Origin: Gammaproteobacteria bacterium
GTDB taxonomy: Bacteria > Pseudomonadota > Gammaproteobacteria > Competibacterales > Competibacteraceae
Direction of reading: 5' to 3'
Length of the DNA: 64,000 nucleotides
Assembly: GCA_024234995.1 (NCBI GenBank)
Contig: JACKNF010000001.1
Location: 124,001-188,000, forward strand
Part shown: positions 17,260 through 25,609 of the stretch, piece after piece
Layout: every line of letters starts with the position of its first letter
Position numbering within the stretch: the stretch's first letter is position 1
The notes under the pieces: generated by a model
Told to the model about the DNA's origin: nothing
The model's database searches: none
The model's input: only the letters and a program-made list of their open reading frames with translations
Position numbers and translations under genes: made by a program

Positions 17260-19021
17260 TGCCGTGAAAATTGAGGATATTGTTAGAATTGTGCTAACCC
17301 GTATGAATGATATTGTTTCTCAAGATTATATAAGTATGGTAGTTATTAAAAGTAGTCATAATAATGCGTGTTATATTTATACTAGGAATGAACTAGCCAA
17401 AGAAATGATAACTGTGGATACTCAGGAAATAACATCGTTAGAATATCAAAGGCTCTTAGTAAATCAAAATTATATATATGTGTGTGATTATCAACAAATT
17501 CTACCTGGTTATCTTTTATCTTTAAAAAAATTAGGTGCTGTTTGTTTTTTGGTGCTTCCTATCGTACTAAAAGAGGAGGTATCTGCAATTATCTGTCTAG
17601 GTTATCGAAGTTTGCTTACTGTCTCGGAAGAATATATTTTCCTTTCCCGGGATTTTGCCAATCGTGTAGCAGTGGCACTGTCTAAGGCAAGCTGGGAAGA
17701 GCAATTGTATCATATGGCTCATTATGATGCTTTGACGGGGATTCCGAACCGGTTACTACTCAAGGATCGATTGCAGCAATCTCTGGCTAGGGCTGAACGG
17801 CAAAATTCCTTTATAGCTGTTTTATTTATTGATCTCGATCGTTTCAAATACGTTAATGATTCCTTAGGGCATGTGATCGGTGATTTATTGTTATGCGAAG
17901 TTGCACAACGACTGAGTAGAAATTTGCGAAGTGAGGATACTATTTCCAGACTTGGAGGTGATGAATTTGTTATTGTCATCTCACAATTTGAAAATATTAA
18001 AGAGTCATTGTCGATAACAACTAAAATTGCTAATAAAATCTTGGCAGAATTTTCAATGCCATTCAATATTAATAATCGTGAAATTTTTTCAACAGCCAGT
18101 ATCGGTATTGCTTGTTATCCCAGTGATGGACAAACGACTGATGAGCTTATAAAAAACTCAGATTCTGCCATGTATCATGCTAAATCAAAGGGCAAGAATA
18201 ATTATCAATTTTATTCAAAGATACTCAACGATGTGGCTTTGGAAAGATTAGAGATGGAAAATAACCTTCGCTATGCCCTAGAGCGAGGTGAATTCGAGTT
18301 ATATTATCAACCAAAAGTTGAAACCCGAAGTAAGCGGATTTGTGGAGCAGAGGCTCTGTTACGTTGGAATCATCCACAAAAAGGGCGGGTCTCACCCGGG
18401 CAGTTTATTCCTCTCTGTGAAGAGGTTGGTTTAATCATTCCAATTAGTGAATGGATCATTCATACTGCATGTATGCAGGCTAAGCACTGGCAGGACCGGG
18501 GTTTTCTATCATTAACTGTTGCTGTCAACCTTTCTCCTTTGCAGTTTCGTCAACCTGATCTGATTCAGAAGGTTAAGAATATAATTGATGAAATTGGGAT
18601 GACTGCTAACCGGTTAGAGTTTGAGATTACCGAAAGCACTGCGATGGAAGACATTGATGAAGCTATTGCAACAATGGATATATTCAAAAGGATGGGAATC
18701 TTTTTTAGCATTGATGATTTTGGGACAGGCTATTCTTCACTGAGCTATTTAAAGCGCTTCCCGGTTAATACTCTCAAAATTGATCAGTCCTTTATTCGAA
18801 ATATCCATATAAATTTCGAAGATGCGGCCATTGTAAAGTCAATTGTTACTTTAGCGCATAGCTTGAAATTTGCTGTTATCGCTGAAGGCGTGGAGACTAA
18901 AGAACAATTTGATTTCCTAAAAGATATTGGTTGCGATGAAATTCAAGGCTATTTATTTAGTCCTCCGGTCTCGGTGGATGAATTTACTAACTTACTGTCT
19001 CACAATAAATTTGATGATTAA
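17249..19021 (+). CDS. GAF-GGDEF-EAL cyclic-di-GMP protein, 3' part of the split sensor gene
   Basis: A 590-codon frame beginning in the transposon end (TTG at 17249; GTG at 17264). Native sequence starts at the duplication (17265). Domains: GAF about 1-150; GGDEF about 155-320 with an intact RLGGDEF motif (GGDEF at 236-240) and the inhibitory RxxD site (RSED, 227-230); EAL about 335-585 with GAEALLRW (EAL at 368-370) and DDFGTGYSSL. Diguanylate cyclase and phosphodiesterase sites therefore both look intact. The membrane sensor and HAMP are cut off, so any product would be soluble and unregulated by the original signal. Whether it is expressed from inside the transposon end is unknown; there is no good ribosome-binding site. 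Confidence 0.85.
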   Translation: MLHNAVKIEDIVRIVLTRMNDIVSQDYISMVVIKSSHNNACYIYTRNELAKEMITVDTQEITSLEYQRLLVNQNYIYVCDYQQILPGYLLSLKKLGAVCFLVLPIVLKEEVSAIICLGYRSLLTVSEEYIFLSRDFANRVAVALSKASWEEQLYHMAHYDALTGIPNRLLLKDRLQQSLARAERQNSFIAVLFIDLDRFKYVNDSLGHVIGDLLLCEVAQRLSRNLRSEDTISRLGGDEFVIVISQFENIKESLSITTKIANKILAEFSMPFNINNREIFSTASIGIACYPSDGQTTDELIKNSDSAMYHAKSKGKNNYQFYSKILNDVALERLEMENNLRYALERGEFELYYQPKVETRSKRICGAEALLRWNHPQKGRVSPGQFIPLCEEVGLIIPISEWIIHTACMQAKHWQDRGFLSLTVAVNLSPLQFRQPDLIQKVKNIIDEIGMTANRLEFEITESTAMEDIDEAIATMDIFKRMGIFFSIDDFGTGYSSLSYLKRFPVNTLKIDQSFIRNIHINFEDAAIVKSIVTLAHSLKFAVIAEGVETKEQFDFLKDIGCDEIQGYLFSPPVSVDEFTNLLSHNKFDD

Positions 19022-19050
19022 TGAGGCCGGGAGTTGAGTTTGGAGAATGC

Positions 19051-20628
19051 CTACTGTTGCGCAAAATAGCGATCCAGGAACTCATCGAACGACAGTTCAT
19101 CGGCCGCCTCAATGGCTTTCTGTTCGCGCCATGAACGTTCTGCTATTCCGGTGAGGAATTGTATTCGCTCTCCGGTCAGTGGAGGCGATATGAAGTGGTG
19201 GCGATGTTGCTCCGATAGCCGCCTTGCGCAGCGGAAAAAATTCTCGCTACTGGCATGCATTTCGGCCAGCATGCGGGCTGAGGGCGTCCGTTCAGAATCA
19301 ATCAGTGCTTCCTGCTGTCCGGCCAACGCCGCTGCGTAAGGGTGCCCTTCTTGACCCATGTCCAGCAATTCGCTAAGGGGCTGCATTTGTTCGAGAATTT
19401 CCTCTGCCCAGCGCCGCAGCGGCAGCGATGGACCGCGCCGCCGGTGCAGAACCAGCGCCGGATCACGGCCATTTAGCGCCACTGCCATCTGATTGTCATC
19501 AATGAGGCCGCGTTCCTCGGCATCCAGCGGCGGCGACTCGGTTAACAGGCAAAACAGCAGGAAAATTTCCAGAAATTGCAACTGTGGGATATTAACGCCC
19601 AGTGGCTCCATCGGATTGATATCCACCGAGCGCAATTCCACATAATTCACCCCGCGCCGCTGCAAGGTCAAGGTAGGTTTTTCATTGCCTTGCGGTGGTT
19701 GTTTAGGCCGCATTGAGGCGTAATACTCGTTCTCAATTTGCAGGATATTGGCATTGAGTTGACGGTATTCACCGTTCACTTTGACACCGATCTGCTCATA
19801 AGGCGGCCAAGGCGTCACCGTGGCTTGGGTCAGGCTCGTGATATATTCAGCCAGCGAGTTATAGCAGACGTTGACGCCGCTCTTCTTTTCGGTGCGGTTA
19901 GTGTAACCAACGTTGCTCATTCGCAGTGAAGTCGCGTAAGGTCCATAGCAGGTATGGTCATCAAACGCGGGCAAGGTCGTGCTCTTACCATCGAGGAATG
20001 ATTTGCAAACGGCTGGCGAGGCGCCAAACAGATAGAGAATCAGCCAGCCGCAGCGTTGCAGGTTGCGAATCAGCCCAAAGTAGGACTCAGAGCGAAAATC
20101 CTGGAGAGTGCCGCGGTCGCCCTCTTGCTCCTGAAAGGCTGCCCAGAACGCATCCGGCAGAGAGAAATTGAAGTGAATCCCAGCGATCACCTGCATAATC
20201 CGCCCATAGCGCCAGGCCAGTCCGCGCCGGTAAACATGCTTCATCCGTCCGAGGTTTGAATTACCGTATTCAGCGATGGGAATGCTGGTTTCGCCGCTCA
20301 GGATACAGGGCATACTGGCCGCCCACAGCAATTCATCGTCAATGTGGGGATAAACGAAACGATGGAGATCATCGAGGAAACGCAGTGCTTCCCTGGCTCC
20401 GGGCAGAGGCGGGGTAATAAACTCCAGCAGCGCTTCGGAGTAATCGGTGGTGATATAAGGATGGGTCAGGGCCGAACCCAAGGGAGCAGGGTGCCGGACT
20501 TGCGAGATGCAGCCGTCTGGAGCGACCCGCAGCGCCTCTCGCTCCAGACCCAGCAGGCGGCCGTCCAGCAGGGGACGCGGATCGGTATTAAACAGCCAGG
20601 TCAAACGCTGATTGAGCATTGGGTACAA
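19051..20628 (-). CDS. gshA: glutamate-cysteine ligase
   Basis: First step of glutathione synthesis: ATP-dependent joining of L-glutamate and L-cysteine. The 525-residue protein matches the gammaproteobacterial type. It has GLEREALRV (ATP-grasp-like start), DYSEALLEFITPPL, MPCILSGETSIPIAEYGNSN followed by RMKHVYRRGLAWRYG, MQVIAGIHFNFSLPD, TSLRMSNVGYTNR and VNYVELRSVDINPMEPLG. A TTG at 20628 has GAGGTG six bases upstream and is preferred; an ATG at 20619 is the alternative. It is a single gene, convergent with the EAL fragment 29 nt away and divergent from the small membrane protein. Confidence 0.95.
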   Translation of the reverse strand: MYPMLNQRLTWLFNTDPRPLLDGRLLGLEREALRVAPDGCISQVRHPAPLGSALTHPYITTDYSEALLEFITPPLPGAREALRFLDDLHRFVYPHIDDELLWAASMPCILSGETSIPIAEYGNSNLGRMKHVYRRGLAWRYGRIMQVIAGIHFNFSLPDAFWAAFQEQEGDRGTLQDFRSESYFGLIRNLQRCGWLILYLFGASPAVCKSFLDGKSTTLPAFDDHTCYGPYATSLRMSNVGYTNRTEKKSGVNVCYNSLAEYITSLTQATVTPWPPYEQIGVKVNGEYRQLNANILQIENEYYASMRPKQPPQGNEKPTLTLQRRGVNYVELRSVDINPMEPLGVNIPQLQFLEIFLLFCLLTESPPLDAEERGLIDDNQMAVALNGRDPALVLHRRRGPSLPLRRWAEEILEQMQPLSELLDMGQEGHPYAAALAGQQEALIDSERTPSARMLAEMHASSENFFRCARRLSEQHRHHFISPPLTGERIQFLTGIAERSWREQKAIEAADELSFDEFLDRYFAQQ

Positions 20629-20764
20629 GATAATCACCTCATGGGTGCAGCGATTTTACGCCTATTTTCGGTAGGCCAGGTCAGGCAAGGTCATCTTTAA
20701 GTAAAATGCACCCTGCTTTCATTATCATCCATCCCAGAATCCTAGTTGCGGGAGAGAGGAAACT

Positions 20765-21154
20765 ATGGCCAGCATTCCCTTACTGGTATTTGTTGTAGCC
20801 GCTTATACAGCGCTGGCGCTGGCGGCGCCGGGCTGGCTGGAAGCGGCGCTTTTTGGCCTGCCATTGTTATCCGGAGCCGTTTTGCTGTTCCAGGGTGGCG
20901 ACTTGCTGCTGGTCGTCGGTTTGTTCCTGTTGTGCGTTGAGATTTATCGCGCGACCAACAGTTCAACTGCCGCTATTCTCAACCATGTTCTGTCGCTTGT
21001 GGTGTTTATTATCGCACTGATTGAGCTGATCGTAATGCCACGCATGGCCAATATGACCTTTTTCCTGATCGTGCTCATGACTCTGAGTGATGTGATTGCG
21101 GGCTTTACCGTGACCATCTCCACCGCCCGGCGGGATATTCAACGTCCGTCTTGA
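20765..21154 (+). CDS. small four-helix membrane protein of unknown function
   Basis: 129 residues with about four predicted membrane segments (IPLLVFVVAAYTALALAAP; FGLPLLSGAVLLF and LLLVVGLFLLCVEIYRAT; ILNHVLSLVVFIIALIELIV; FFLIVLMTLSDVIAGFTVTI). The last two helices resemble small conserved inner-membrane proteins of proteobacteria with no assigned role. A GAGAGGAA ribosome-binding site precedes the ATG. It lies 42 nt upstream of thiL on the same strand and may be co-transcribed with it. Confidence 0.72.
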   Translation: MASIPLLVFVVAAYTALALAAPGWLEAALFGLPLLSGAVLLFQGGDLLLVVGLFLLCVEIYRATNSSTAAILNHVLSLVVFIIALIELIVMPRMANMTFFLIVLMTLSDVIAGFTVTISTARRDIQRPS

Positions 21155-21196
21155 TGTTGCTTGTCCAGTGCTTACCATCGGAGTTCACTCTCGTCC

Positions 21197-22168
21197 ATGC
21201 CTGGTTCTGAATTTACCCTGATTGATCGCTATTTCGCTGCACATGAATTGCGGCGCTCCGATGTGATGCTAGGCATCGGCGATGACGGTGCCTTGTTAGT
21301 TCCGCCTTCCGGCCAGCAGTTGGTTGCGACAATGGACACCTTGGTGGCTGGGGTACATTTTTTCGCTGCCGCCAGCCCGGAAGGGATTGGCCACAAGGCG
21401 CTGGCGGTGAACCTGAGTGATTTGGCGGCGATGGGTGCAACCCCGGCCTGGGTGACACTGGCGTTGACTTTGCCGGAAGCCGATGAGGATTGGCTGAAGG
21501 CCTTTTGCCGGGGGCTGTTTGCTCTGGCGGACCGGTATGAAGTGCAACTGATCGGCGGCGATACCACCCGCGGTCCAGTGACTGTTATCACGCTTCAAGC
21601 ACAAGGTTTCGTCCCACCTGGATTGGCACTACGCCGTGACGGCGCGAAACCGGGCGATAGCGTGTATGTCACCGGAACTCTGGGCGATGCCGGTTTGGCA
21701 TTGGCGGTGGCATTGGGGAGGGTAGGGGGAGGTGGCGGCTATCAGAATTATCTGCAGATGCGGTTGGAGCGGCCTGAGCCGCGCGTTGCGCAGGGACGGG
21801 CGCTGTGTGAGATTGCCAGCGCGGCTATCGACCTCTCTGACGGGTTAGCGCAGGATCTGGGCCATATTCTGGAGCGCAGCGAGGCCGGCGCACGGCTGGA
21901 GGTCGACCGGTTGCCCTTATCACCCGCGCTATTGGCCTGCCTGGATCAGCATGCAGCGATCACGGCCGCCTTAACCAGCGGCGATGATTATGAACTTTGT
22001 TTTACGGTGCCACCGGAGCGGGTTGAACGGCTGGAGCATCTTGCCATGCACTGGGATTGCCGCTGTACGCGTATCGGCGTCATCACCGCAGAGCCGGGGT
22101 TACAATTGCTTCGCGCCGATGGTTCCGCTTTTCGCCTGGACCGGTCAGGCTATGATCACTTTGGCTGA
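21197..22168 (+). CDS. thiL: thiamine-monophosphate kinase
   Basis: Phosphorylates thiamine monophosphate to the active cofactor thiamine diphosphate. The 323-residue protein has the AIR-synthase-like fold signatures GIGDDGALLVPPSG, TMDTLVAGVHF, KALAVNLSDLAAMGA, IGGDTTRGP, SVYVTGTLGDAGLAL, AIDLSDGLAQDLGHI and TSGDDYELCFTV. The ATG at 21197 fits the family N-terminus (EFTLIDRYF). A hairpin terminator follows. No thiamine riboswitch is visible upstream, so regulation is unclear. Confidence 0.95.
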   Translation: MPGSEFTLIDRYFAAHELRRSDVMLGIGDDGALLVPPSGQQLVATMDTLVAGVHFFAAASPEGIGHKALAVNLSDLAAMGATPAWVTLALTLPEADEDWLKAFCRGLFALADRYEVQLIGGDTTRGPVTVITLQAQGFVPPGLALRRDGAKPGDSVYVTGTLGDAGLALAVALGRVGGGGGYQNYLQMRLERPEPRVAQGRALCEIASAAIDLSDGLAQDLGHILERSEAGARLEVDRLPLSPALLACLDQHAAITAALTSGDDYELCFTVPPERVERLEHLAMHWDCRCTRIGVITAEPGLQLLRADGSAFRLDRSGYDHFG

Positions 22169-22200
22169 AAAGGCAGGATCTAACCCAGATTTGTATACGG

Positions 22201-22221
22201 ACCCATCTGCGATGGGTTTTT
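22201..22221 (+). terminator. Rho-independent terminator after thiL
   Basis: ACCCAT, loop CTGCG, ATGGGT, then TTTT. It lies 33 nt past the thiL stop and 27 nt before the FkbM gene, so thiL and the methyltransferase are probably separate transcripts. Confidence 0.75.
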
Positions 22222-22247
22222 CATTTAGCGATTACAGGTAAATCACT

Positions 22248-23006
22248 ATGAGCGCCTGGACCCGTTTCGAACGCGGAGTGGGACTGCTGCGTTCGGTGTT
22301 GATGTACCACGGCATTCCATTCCGCCGCCGCCGTCTGACCCGGTTTTACGCCCAGTTTATCGGTCCGGGCGATTTATGCTTCGATATTGGCGCGCACGTT
22401 GGCAGCCGGTTGCGGGCCTGGACGCCGTTGGGCGCCCGGATCGTAGCTGTCGAGCCGCAACCCGATTGCATGGCGCTGCTGCGTCGCTGGTTTGGCCATC
22501 AAGCGCCGGTTACCTTGGTCGAGCAGGCAGTTGGAGCCGTGCCTGGTGTTGCCGAATTGCGGGTCAGTCCCCGCACGCCGACTGTGACCACTTTGTCGTC
22601 GTCTTGGATCGCCGCAGTACGGCAGGATCGCGGGTTTGCTGGTGTGCGCTGGGACGCGCCGGTTCCGGTTACGGTCACCACCCTGGATGAATTGATTGCC
22701 CATTATGGTATACCGGCATTTTGCAAAATCGACGTGGAAGGTTACGAGCGGGAAGTTTTACAGGGGCTATCCCAACCGGTTCCTGCCTTGTCTTTCGAGT
22801 ACCTGCCGGCCTGTTTGGACACCGCACGAGCTTGTGTGACCTTGCTGACGGCGTTAGGACCCTATGTCTTCAATTGGTCGGTTGGAGAGACGCAATGCTT
22901 GCGGTCAGCGGACTGGCTGACGGCAGCAGACTTGCTTGAAAAACTTGACATCCAGGCTCGAACGGGCCGGTCAGGGGATATTTACGCGCGCCTTCCTCGA
23001 TGTTGA
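22248..23006 (+). CDS. FkbM-family SAM-dependent methyltransferase
   Basis: 252 residues. The Rossmann SAM-binding motif is FIGPGDLCFDIGAHVGSRLR, followed by ARIVAVEPQPDCMALLRRWF. The FkbM C-terminal landmark ITTLDEL/FCKIDVEGYEREVLQGLSQP is present (VTTLDELIAHYG, then IDVEGYE). FkbM enzymes methylate oxygen atoms of sugars or polyketides; the substrate here is unknown. The gene's end abuts an IS481 transposase remnant. Confidence 0.9.
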   Translation: MSAWTRFERGVGLLRSVLMYHGIPFRRRRLTRFYAQFIGPGDLCFDIGAHVGSRLRAWTPLGARIVAVEPQPDCMALLRRWFGHQAPVTLVEQAVGAVPGVAELRVSPRTPTVTTLSSSWIAAVRQDRGFAGVRWDAPVPVTVTTLDELIAHYGIPAFCKIDVEGYEREVLQGLSQPVPALSFEYLPACLDTARACVTLLTALGPYVFNWSVGETQCLRSADWLTAADLLEKLDIQARTGRSGDIYARLPRC

Positions 23007-23250
23007 GTCCCGCGTTATGCTGAAACGAATTTACGTTAACGTGTCCGGGATCGTTCGTCCAGATTGTGCAGATGTATTCATATAGGGTTAGCTTTTTAAG
23101 GGTTTCGAGGCGCTTGGCGAAATTGCAGGCTATCAGGAACACTGGCAGATGTTGTTTCAGGTCATCGTGCGAGTGGTCGTGATAACGTTTTACCGTTGCT
23201 TCTTTGATGATCCGGTTCATGTGTTTAACGTGGCCGTTTGTCCAAAGATG
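23001..23250 (-). pseudogene. IS481-family transposase C-terminal remnant
   Basis: The minus strand reads LWTNGHVKHMNRIIKEATVKRYHDHSH, then LKQHLPVFLIACNFAKRLETLKKLTLYEYICTIWTNDP and GLN, which matches the last third of IS481-type integrase-core transposases (WTNGQVERMNRTIKEATVKRYHY in typical members). The catalytic domain before it and the usual stop are missing. It is a dead end-fragment lodged between the FkbM gene and the anti-sigma gene. The 100 bp to 23349 show nothing else. Confidence 0.8.
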
Positions 23251-23349
23251 AACATCTCATGATTTAGGATGGTGCCTCTTATCAATCATGATGAAGAAGT
23301 TCAAGCCTATCTGAGTCATGAACCGCCGCAGGACTGGCGGATTGCTGCT

Positions 23350-23586
23350 TCACTCTTTCAGGTCTTTCAATACCCGTTGCAGAGCTTGATATTCTTCGTG
23401 GCATTCGGCGCAGAGGGTTAAGTGATGCGCGACGGCCTTGAGTCCATCTGGAATCGACTTGCCCGCCAGTTCCCGCTCAGCGAATTCAGCCACCAGCGAC
23501 AGGCATTGCTCGCAGTCGATTTCATCGTCTTTCGTGAGACCGATGAGCTGCATCAGTTTATTAATTTCATGCGTTGAGAGTGACAT
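23350..23586 (-). CDS. zinc-finger anti-sigma factor (zf-HC2 type)
   Basis: A 78-residue protein with CEQC near residue 25 and an HHLTLCAECHEEY segment near 55, the H-x3-C-x2-C signature of zinc-binding anti-sigma domains. There is no membrane helix, so it would be a cytosolic anti-sigma factor, possibly redox-responsive through its Zn-bound cysteines. It starts 12 nt after the stop of the sigma factor gene upstream, the standard arrangement for an ECF sigma and its antagonist. Confidence 0.82.
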   Translation of the reverse strand: MSLSTHEINKLMQLIGLTKDDEIDCEQCLSLVAEFAERELAGKSIPDGLKAVAHHLTLCAECHEEYQALQRVLKDLKE

Positions 23587-23598
23587 GGCCGGGTGTCC

Positions 23599-24210
23599 TC
23601 ATTCGACAAAGGCAGCGTGGATGTCAGCAGCAACATAACCGGCCGCTTCCAACCCTCGTTTCAGACGTTTGCGGGCATCGTGGGTCAGTTTATAAACCGC
23701 ATTGCGATTACTGCCGATGTGCCGGGCGATTTCTTCTTGGGGCATCCCCTTTAGCTCGGCTACCAGCGCCGTTCGTTGTTTATCCGTTAATTCGTTCTGC
23801 ATCATGTCATGCAGGGTGTCGAGAATCGCTTGCCGTTCCCACCGCACAGCTGGACTCATTTCTTCATCGCAGGCCCATGCTTGGGCAAAATGGGGGTCTT
23901 CACTCAATGTATCGAGTGACACGTCCTGCCAGCGCCGTCGCCGTAGTCCGGTCATCGCAACACGAATCGCGATCGCGGTCGCCCAGGTTAGGAAACGGCT
24001 GCGTCCCTCAAACTGCTGAAGGCGGTCGAGAATGCGCACCAATCCATCCTGTACGGCGTCTTCGAGAAATGCTTCATCGGCTAGACCCCAATTCCAAAAA
24101 GCCCGACGCAGACTGCGCAGCAACTCTGCCCGCAGAGCCGACAAGGCCGCCTGCTGATCTGGATGGCCTTTACCGAGATGCATCAACCAGGTTTCGTTGT
24201 TTCGAGTCAT
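23599..24210 (-). CDS. ECF-type RNA polymerase sigma factor
   Basis: 203 residues. Region 2 is at about 28-95 (LEDAVQDGLVRILDRLQQFEG followed by SRFLTWATAIAIRVAMTGLRR). Region 4 is at about 138-190 (LTDKQRTALVAELKGMPQEEIARHIGSNRNAVYKL). It directs transcription of a small stress regulon under control of the anti-sigma factor just downstream. Upstream lies an AhpD-like gene on the same strand and, divergently, a DUF4383 gene; these are candidate targets. No promoter matching an ECF consensus was identified. Confidence 0.9.
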   Translation of the reverse strand: MTRNNETWLMHLGKGHPDQQAALSALRAELLRSLRRAFWNWGLADEAFLEDAVQDGLVRILDRLQQFEGRSRFLTWATAIAIRVAMTGLRRRRWQDVSLDTLSEDPHFAQAWACDEEMSPAVRWERQAILDTLHDMMQNELTDKQRTALVAELKGMPQEEIARHIGSNRNAVYKLTHDARKRLKRGLEAAGYVAADIHAAFVE

Positions 24211-24249
24211 GTTGTCCGGTGCCGGTCAGGCCGTTTGCTTGTTGAATTC

Positions 24250-24298
24250 ACCACGCCACACCCGGCCGGCAGTTGAGAGCCTGGCCGGGTGCGCCGTG
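24250..24298. repeat. long inverted repeat between AhpD-like gene and sigma gene
   Basis: ACCCGGCC (24259-24266) pairs with GGCCGGGT (24282-24289), and CCACG (24250-24254) with CGTGG (24294-24298). The stem has no T tract; it could attenuate read-through from the upstream AhpD-like gene into the sigma factor. Confidence 0.45.
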
Positions 24299-24306
24299 GA
24301 GCGTCG

Positions 24307-24852
24307 TCACGCGGCCGCGAGGCTGGGCGCTGCGGGGAAATCCACGGCTGTCCCGGCGACGTGGTTGAAGTAGTTTGTGAAGATATTCAATGCCACATGG
24401 GCCACGATCTCGGCGATTTCACCATCCGTGTATCCAGCCTGCCGGACCCGTCCTAGCTGGGTATCAGCGATCATACCCCGGTCCTGCACGATTTTGCGGG
24501 CAAGTTCCAATGCCGCTTGCTCCTTTTCAACCGGCGAATGGGCACGGCGTGCGGCGCGGGTTTCCTGCTCGCTGAGACCGGCAGCTTTGCCAAGCGCCGT
24601 ATGGGCAGCCAAGCAATAGTCGCAGTGATTGGTCTCACCGACCACCAGAGCAATTTGCTCCCGCACGCGAGGCGGCAGAAAGCCGCTGGATAACGTCTGG
24701 CTGAAGCCAAGATAAGCCTTCGCTACAGCGGGCGAGTGGGCCATCGTCGCAATCAGGTTCGGTACCGAACCCATTTTCTTTTTGACTGTGTGCAGCAGGT
24801 CAGCCGCAGCAGGATCAGCAGTGTTGTGATCAATCGGCTGGATACGAGTCAT
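24307..24852 (-). CDS. carboxymuconolactone decarboxylase / AhpD-like peroxidase-related protein
   Basis: 181 residues from an ATG at 24852 with GAGGAG eight bases upstream. The AhpD-type redox motif is complete: E-TNH-C-DY-C-LAA-H in VVGETNHCDYCLAAHTALGK (ExxxCxxCxxxH). Family members with this motif reduce peroxides or act in related redox steps. It precedes the ECF sigma/anti-sigma pair on the same strand, so it may be part of their regulon or operon; a 96-nt gap with an inverted repeat separates them. The physiological substrate is unknown. Confidence 0.88.
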   Translation of the reverse strand: MTRIQPIDHNTADPAAADLLHTVKKKMGSVPNLIATMAHSPAVAKAYLGFSQTLSSGFLPPRVREQIALVVGETNHCDYCLAAHTALGKAAGLSEQETRAARRAHSPVEKEQAALELARKIVQDRGMIADTQLGRVRQAGYTDGEIAEIVAHVALNIFTNYFNHVAGTAVDFPAAPSLAAA

Positions 24853-24918
24853 TGCTGTGCTCCTCAAGGTTTGAAGTGAATTGCTTAACACCAGGATTGG
24901 CTGCTACTTGGACGAGGC

Positions 24919-24935
24919 AAGACCTCAAGGTCTTA
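24919..24935. repeat. short palindrome in the divergent promoter region
   Basis: AAGACC, 4 nt, GGTCTT. It sits between the divergently transcribed AhpD-like and DUF4383 genes; a related GGTAAGACC occurs about 65 bp further on. Possibly a regulator site; nothing proves it. Confidence 0.3.
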
Positions 24936-25082
24936 CCCTGCTCCCCTGAAAAAAACTGCGTCTGCAGAATTCTTGGGCAGCGAGGTAAGACCAGAAGGGG
25001 CCACGTCATCCAAGCAGTGCCGGCAATGATCCGTCACTGTGTTGCCGAGAACTTGTAGTCACATCCCATCTGGAGAAATGTC

Positions 25083-25478
25083 ATGAACCTTATTACGAGT
25101 AAGAATCTGTCCTTGGTCTTGGGTATTTCATTCCTTGCCGCTGGTATCCTGGGGTTTATCCCGAATCCTTTGGTCTCGTCTGATGGTATTTTTGCGGTGA
25201 ACACCATGCATAACCTGGTGCATATTCTGACCGCAGGGGCTTTTATTGCCGGTGCTCTGGTTTCGGAGAAAACAGCTCGACTCACTTTGCAGTCGATCGG
25301 CATCGCCTATGTGGGCGTAACGATCCTGGGTTTTCTGACCGAGGGCCATTTGCTGCTAGGATTGGTGCATATCAATGAAGCGGATAAATGGTTGCACGCG
25401 GGCCTTGCCGTGGTGATCTTGATTGCGGGTTTTGGACTTCCGAAATGGCAGGCCAGGCAGGTTGTTCATGCGGTCTGA
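25083..25478 (+). CDS. DUF4383-like membrane protein
   Basis: 131 residues, four membrane helices: LSLVLGISFLAAGILGFIP; MHNLVHILTAGAFIAGALVS; LQSIGIAYVGVTILGFLTEGHLLLG; and WLHAGLAVVILIAGFGLP. The histidines in NTMHNLVHILTA and DKWLHAGL are typical of this family. A GGAG ribosome-binding site lies 7 nt before the ATG. Function unknown; such genes often accompany stress-related sigma factors. It is divergent from the AhpD-like gene and may share its regulation. Confidence 0.8.
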   Translation: MNLITSKNLSLVLGISFLAAGILGFIPNPLVSSDGIFAVNTMHNLVHILTAGAFIAGALVSEKTARLTLQSIGIAYVGVTILGFLTEGHLLLGLVHINEADKWLHAGLAVVILIAGFGLPKWQARQVVHAV

Positions 25479-25609
25479 CAGGCAATATGAAGGGTCAGGC
25501 CATGTGCTGAGGCAATTGCCGTAGGGAATGGCTAGAGTTCAGCGCAGGCTATCGTTTCATGCAACCGCCTTGCTGGAGCAGGGCGGCGATCTCAGAGGGC
25601 GGCATGCAT

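Larger units (their letters stand above)
11130..17264. mobile_element. 6.1-kb transposon with 15-bp terminal inverted repeats, probably IS1595-related, carrying passenger genes
   Basis: Perfect terminal repeats CGGCATTATGTAGCA (11130-11144) and its complement (17250-17264) are flanked by the 8-bp duplication TGAAAATT. IS1595-family elements make 8-bp duplications, and the element contains a decayed IS1595-type transposase (14781-15790, minus). The stop codon of that transposase overlaps the stop of a plus-strand passenger gene, which argues that the transposase is native to the element. Other content: a small helical protein gene, an HTH regulator and a ParA-like ATPase. Subtracting nested insertions (an IS701-like element and a MITE that itself holds an IS1634 element) leaves a core of about 3 kb. 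Family assignment is inference; the termini are seen directly. Confidence 0.82.

Noticed and set aside
21155..21196. Thiamine riboswitch before thiL
   Set aside because: The gap is too short and lacks the conserved TPP-aptamer segments.
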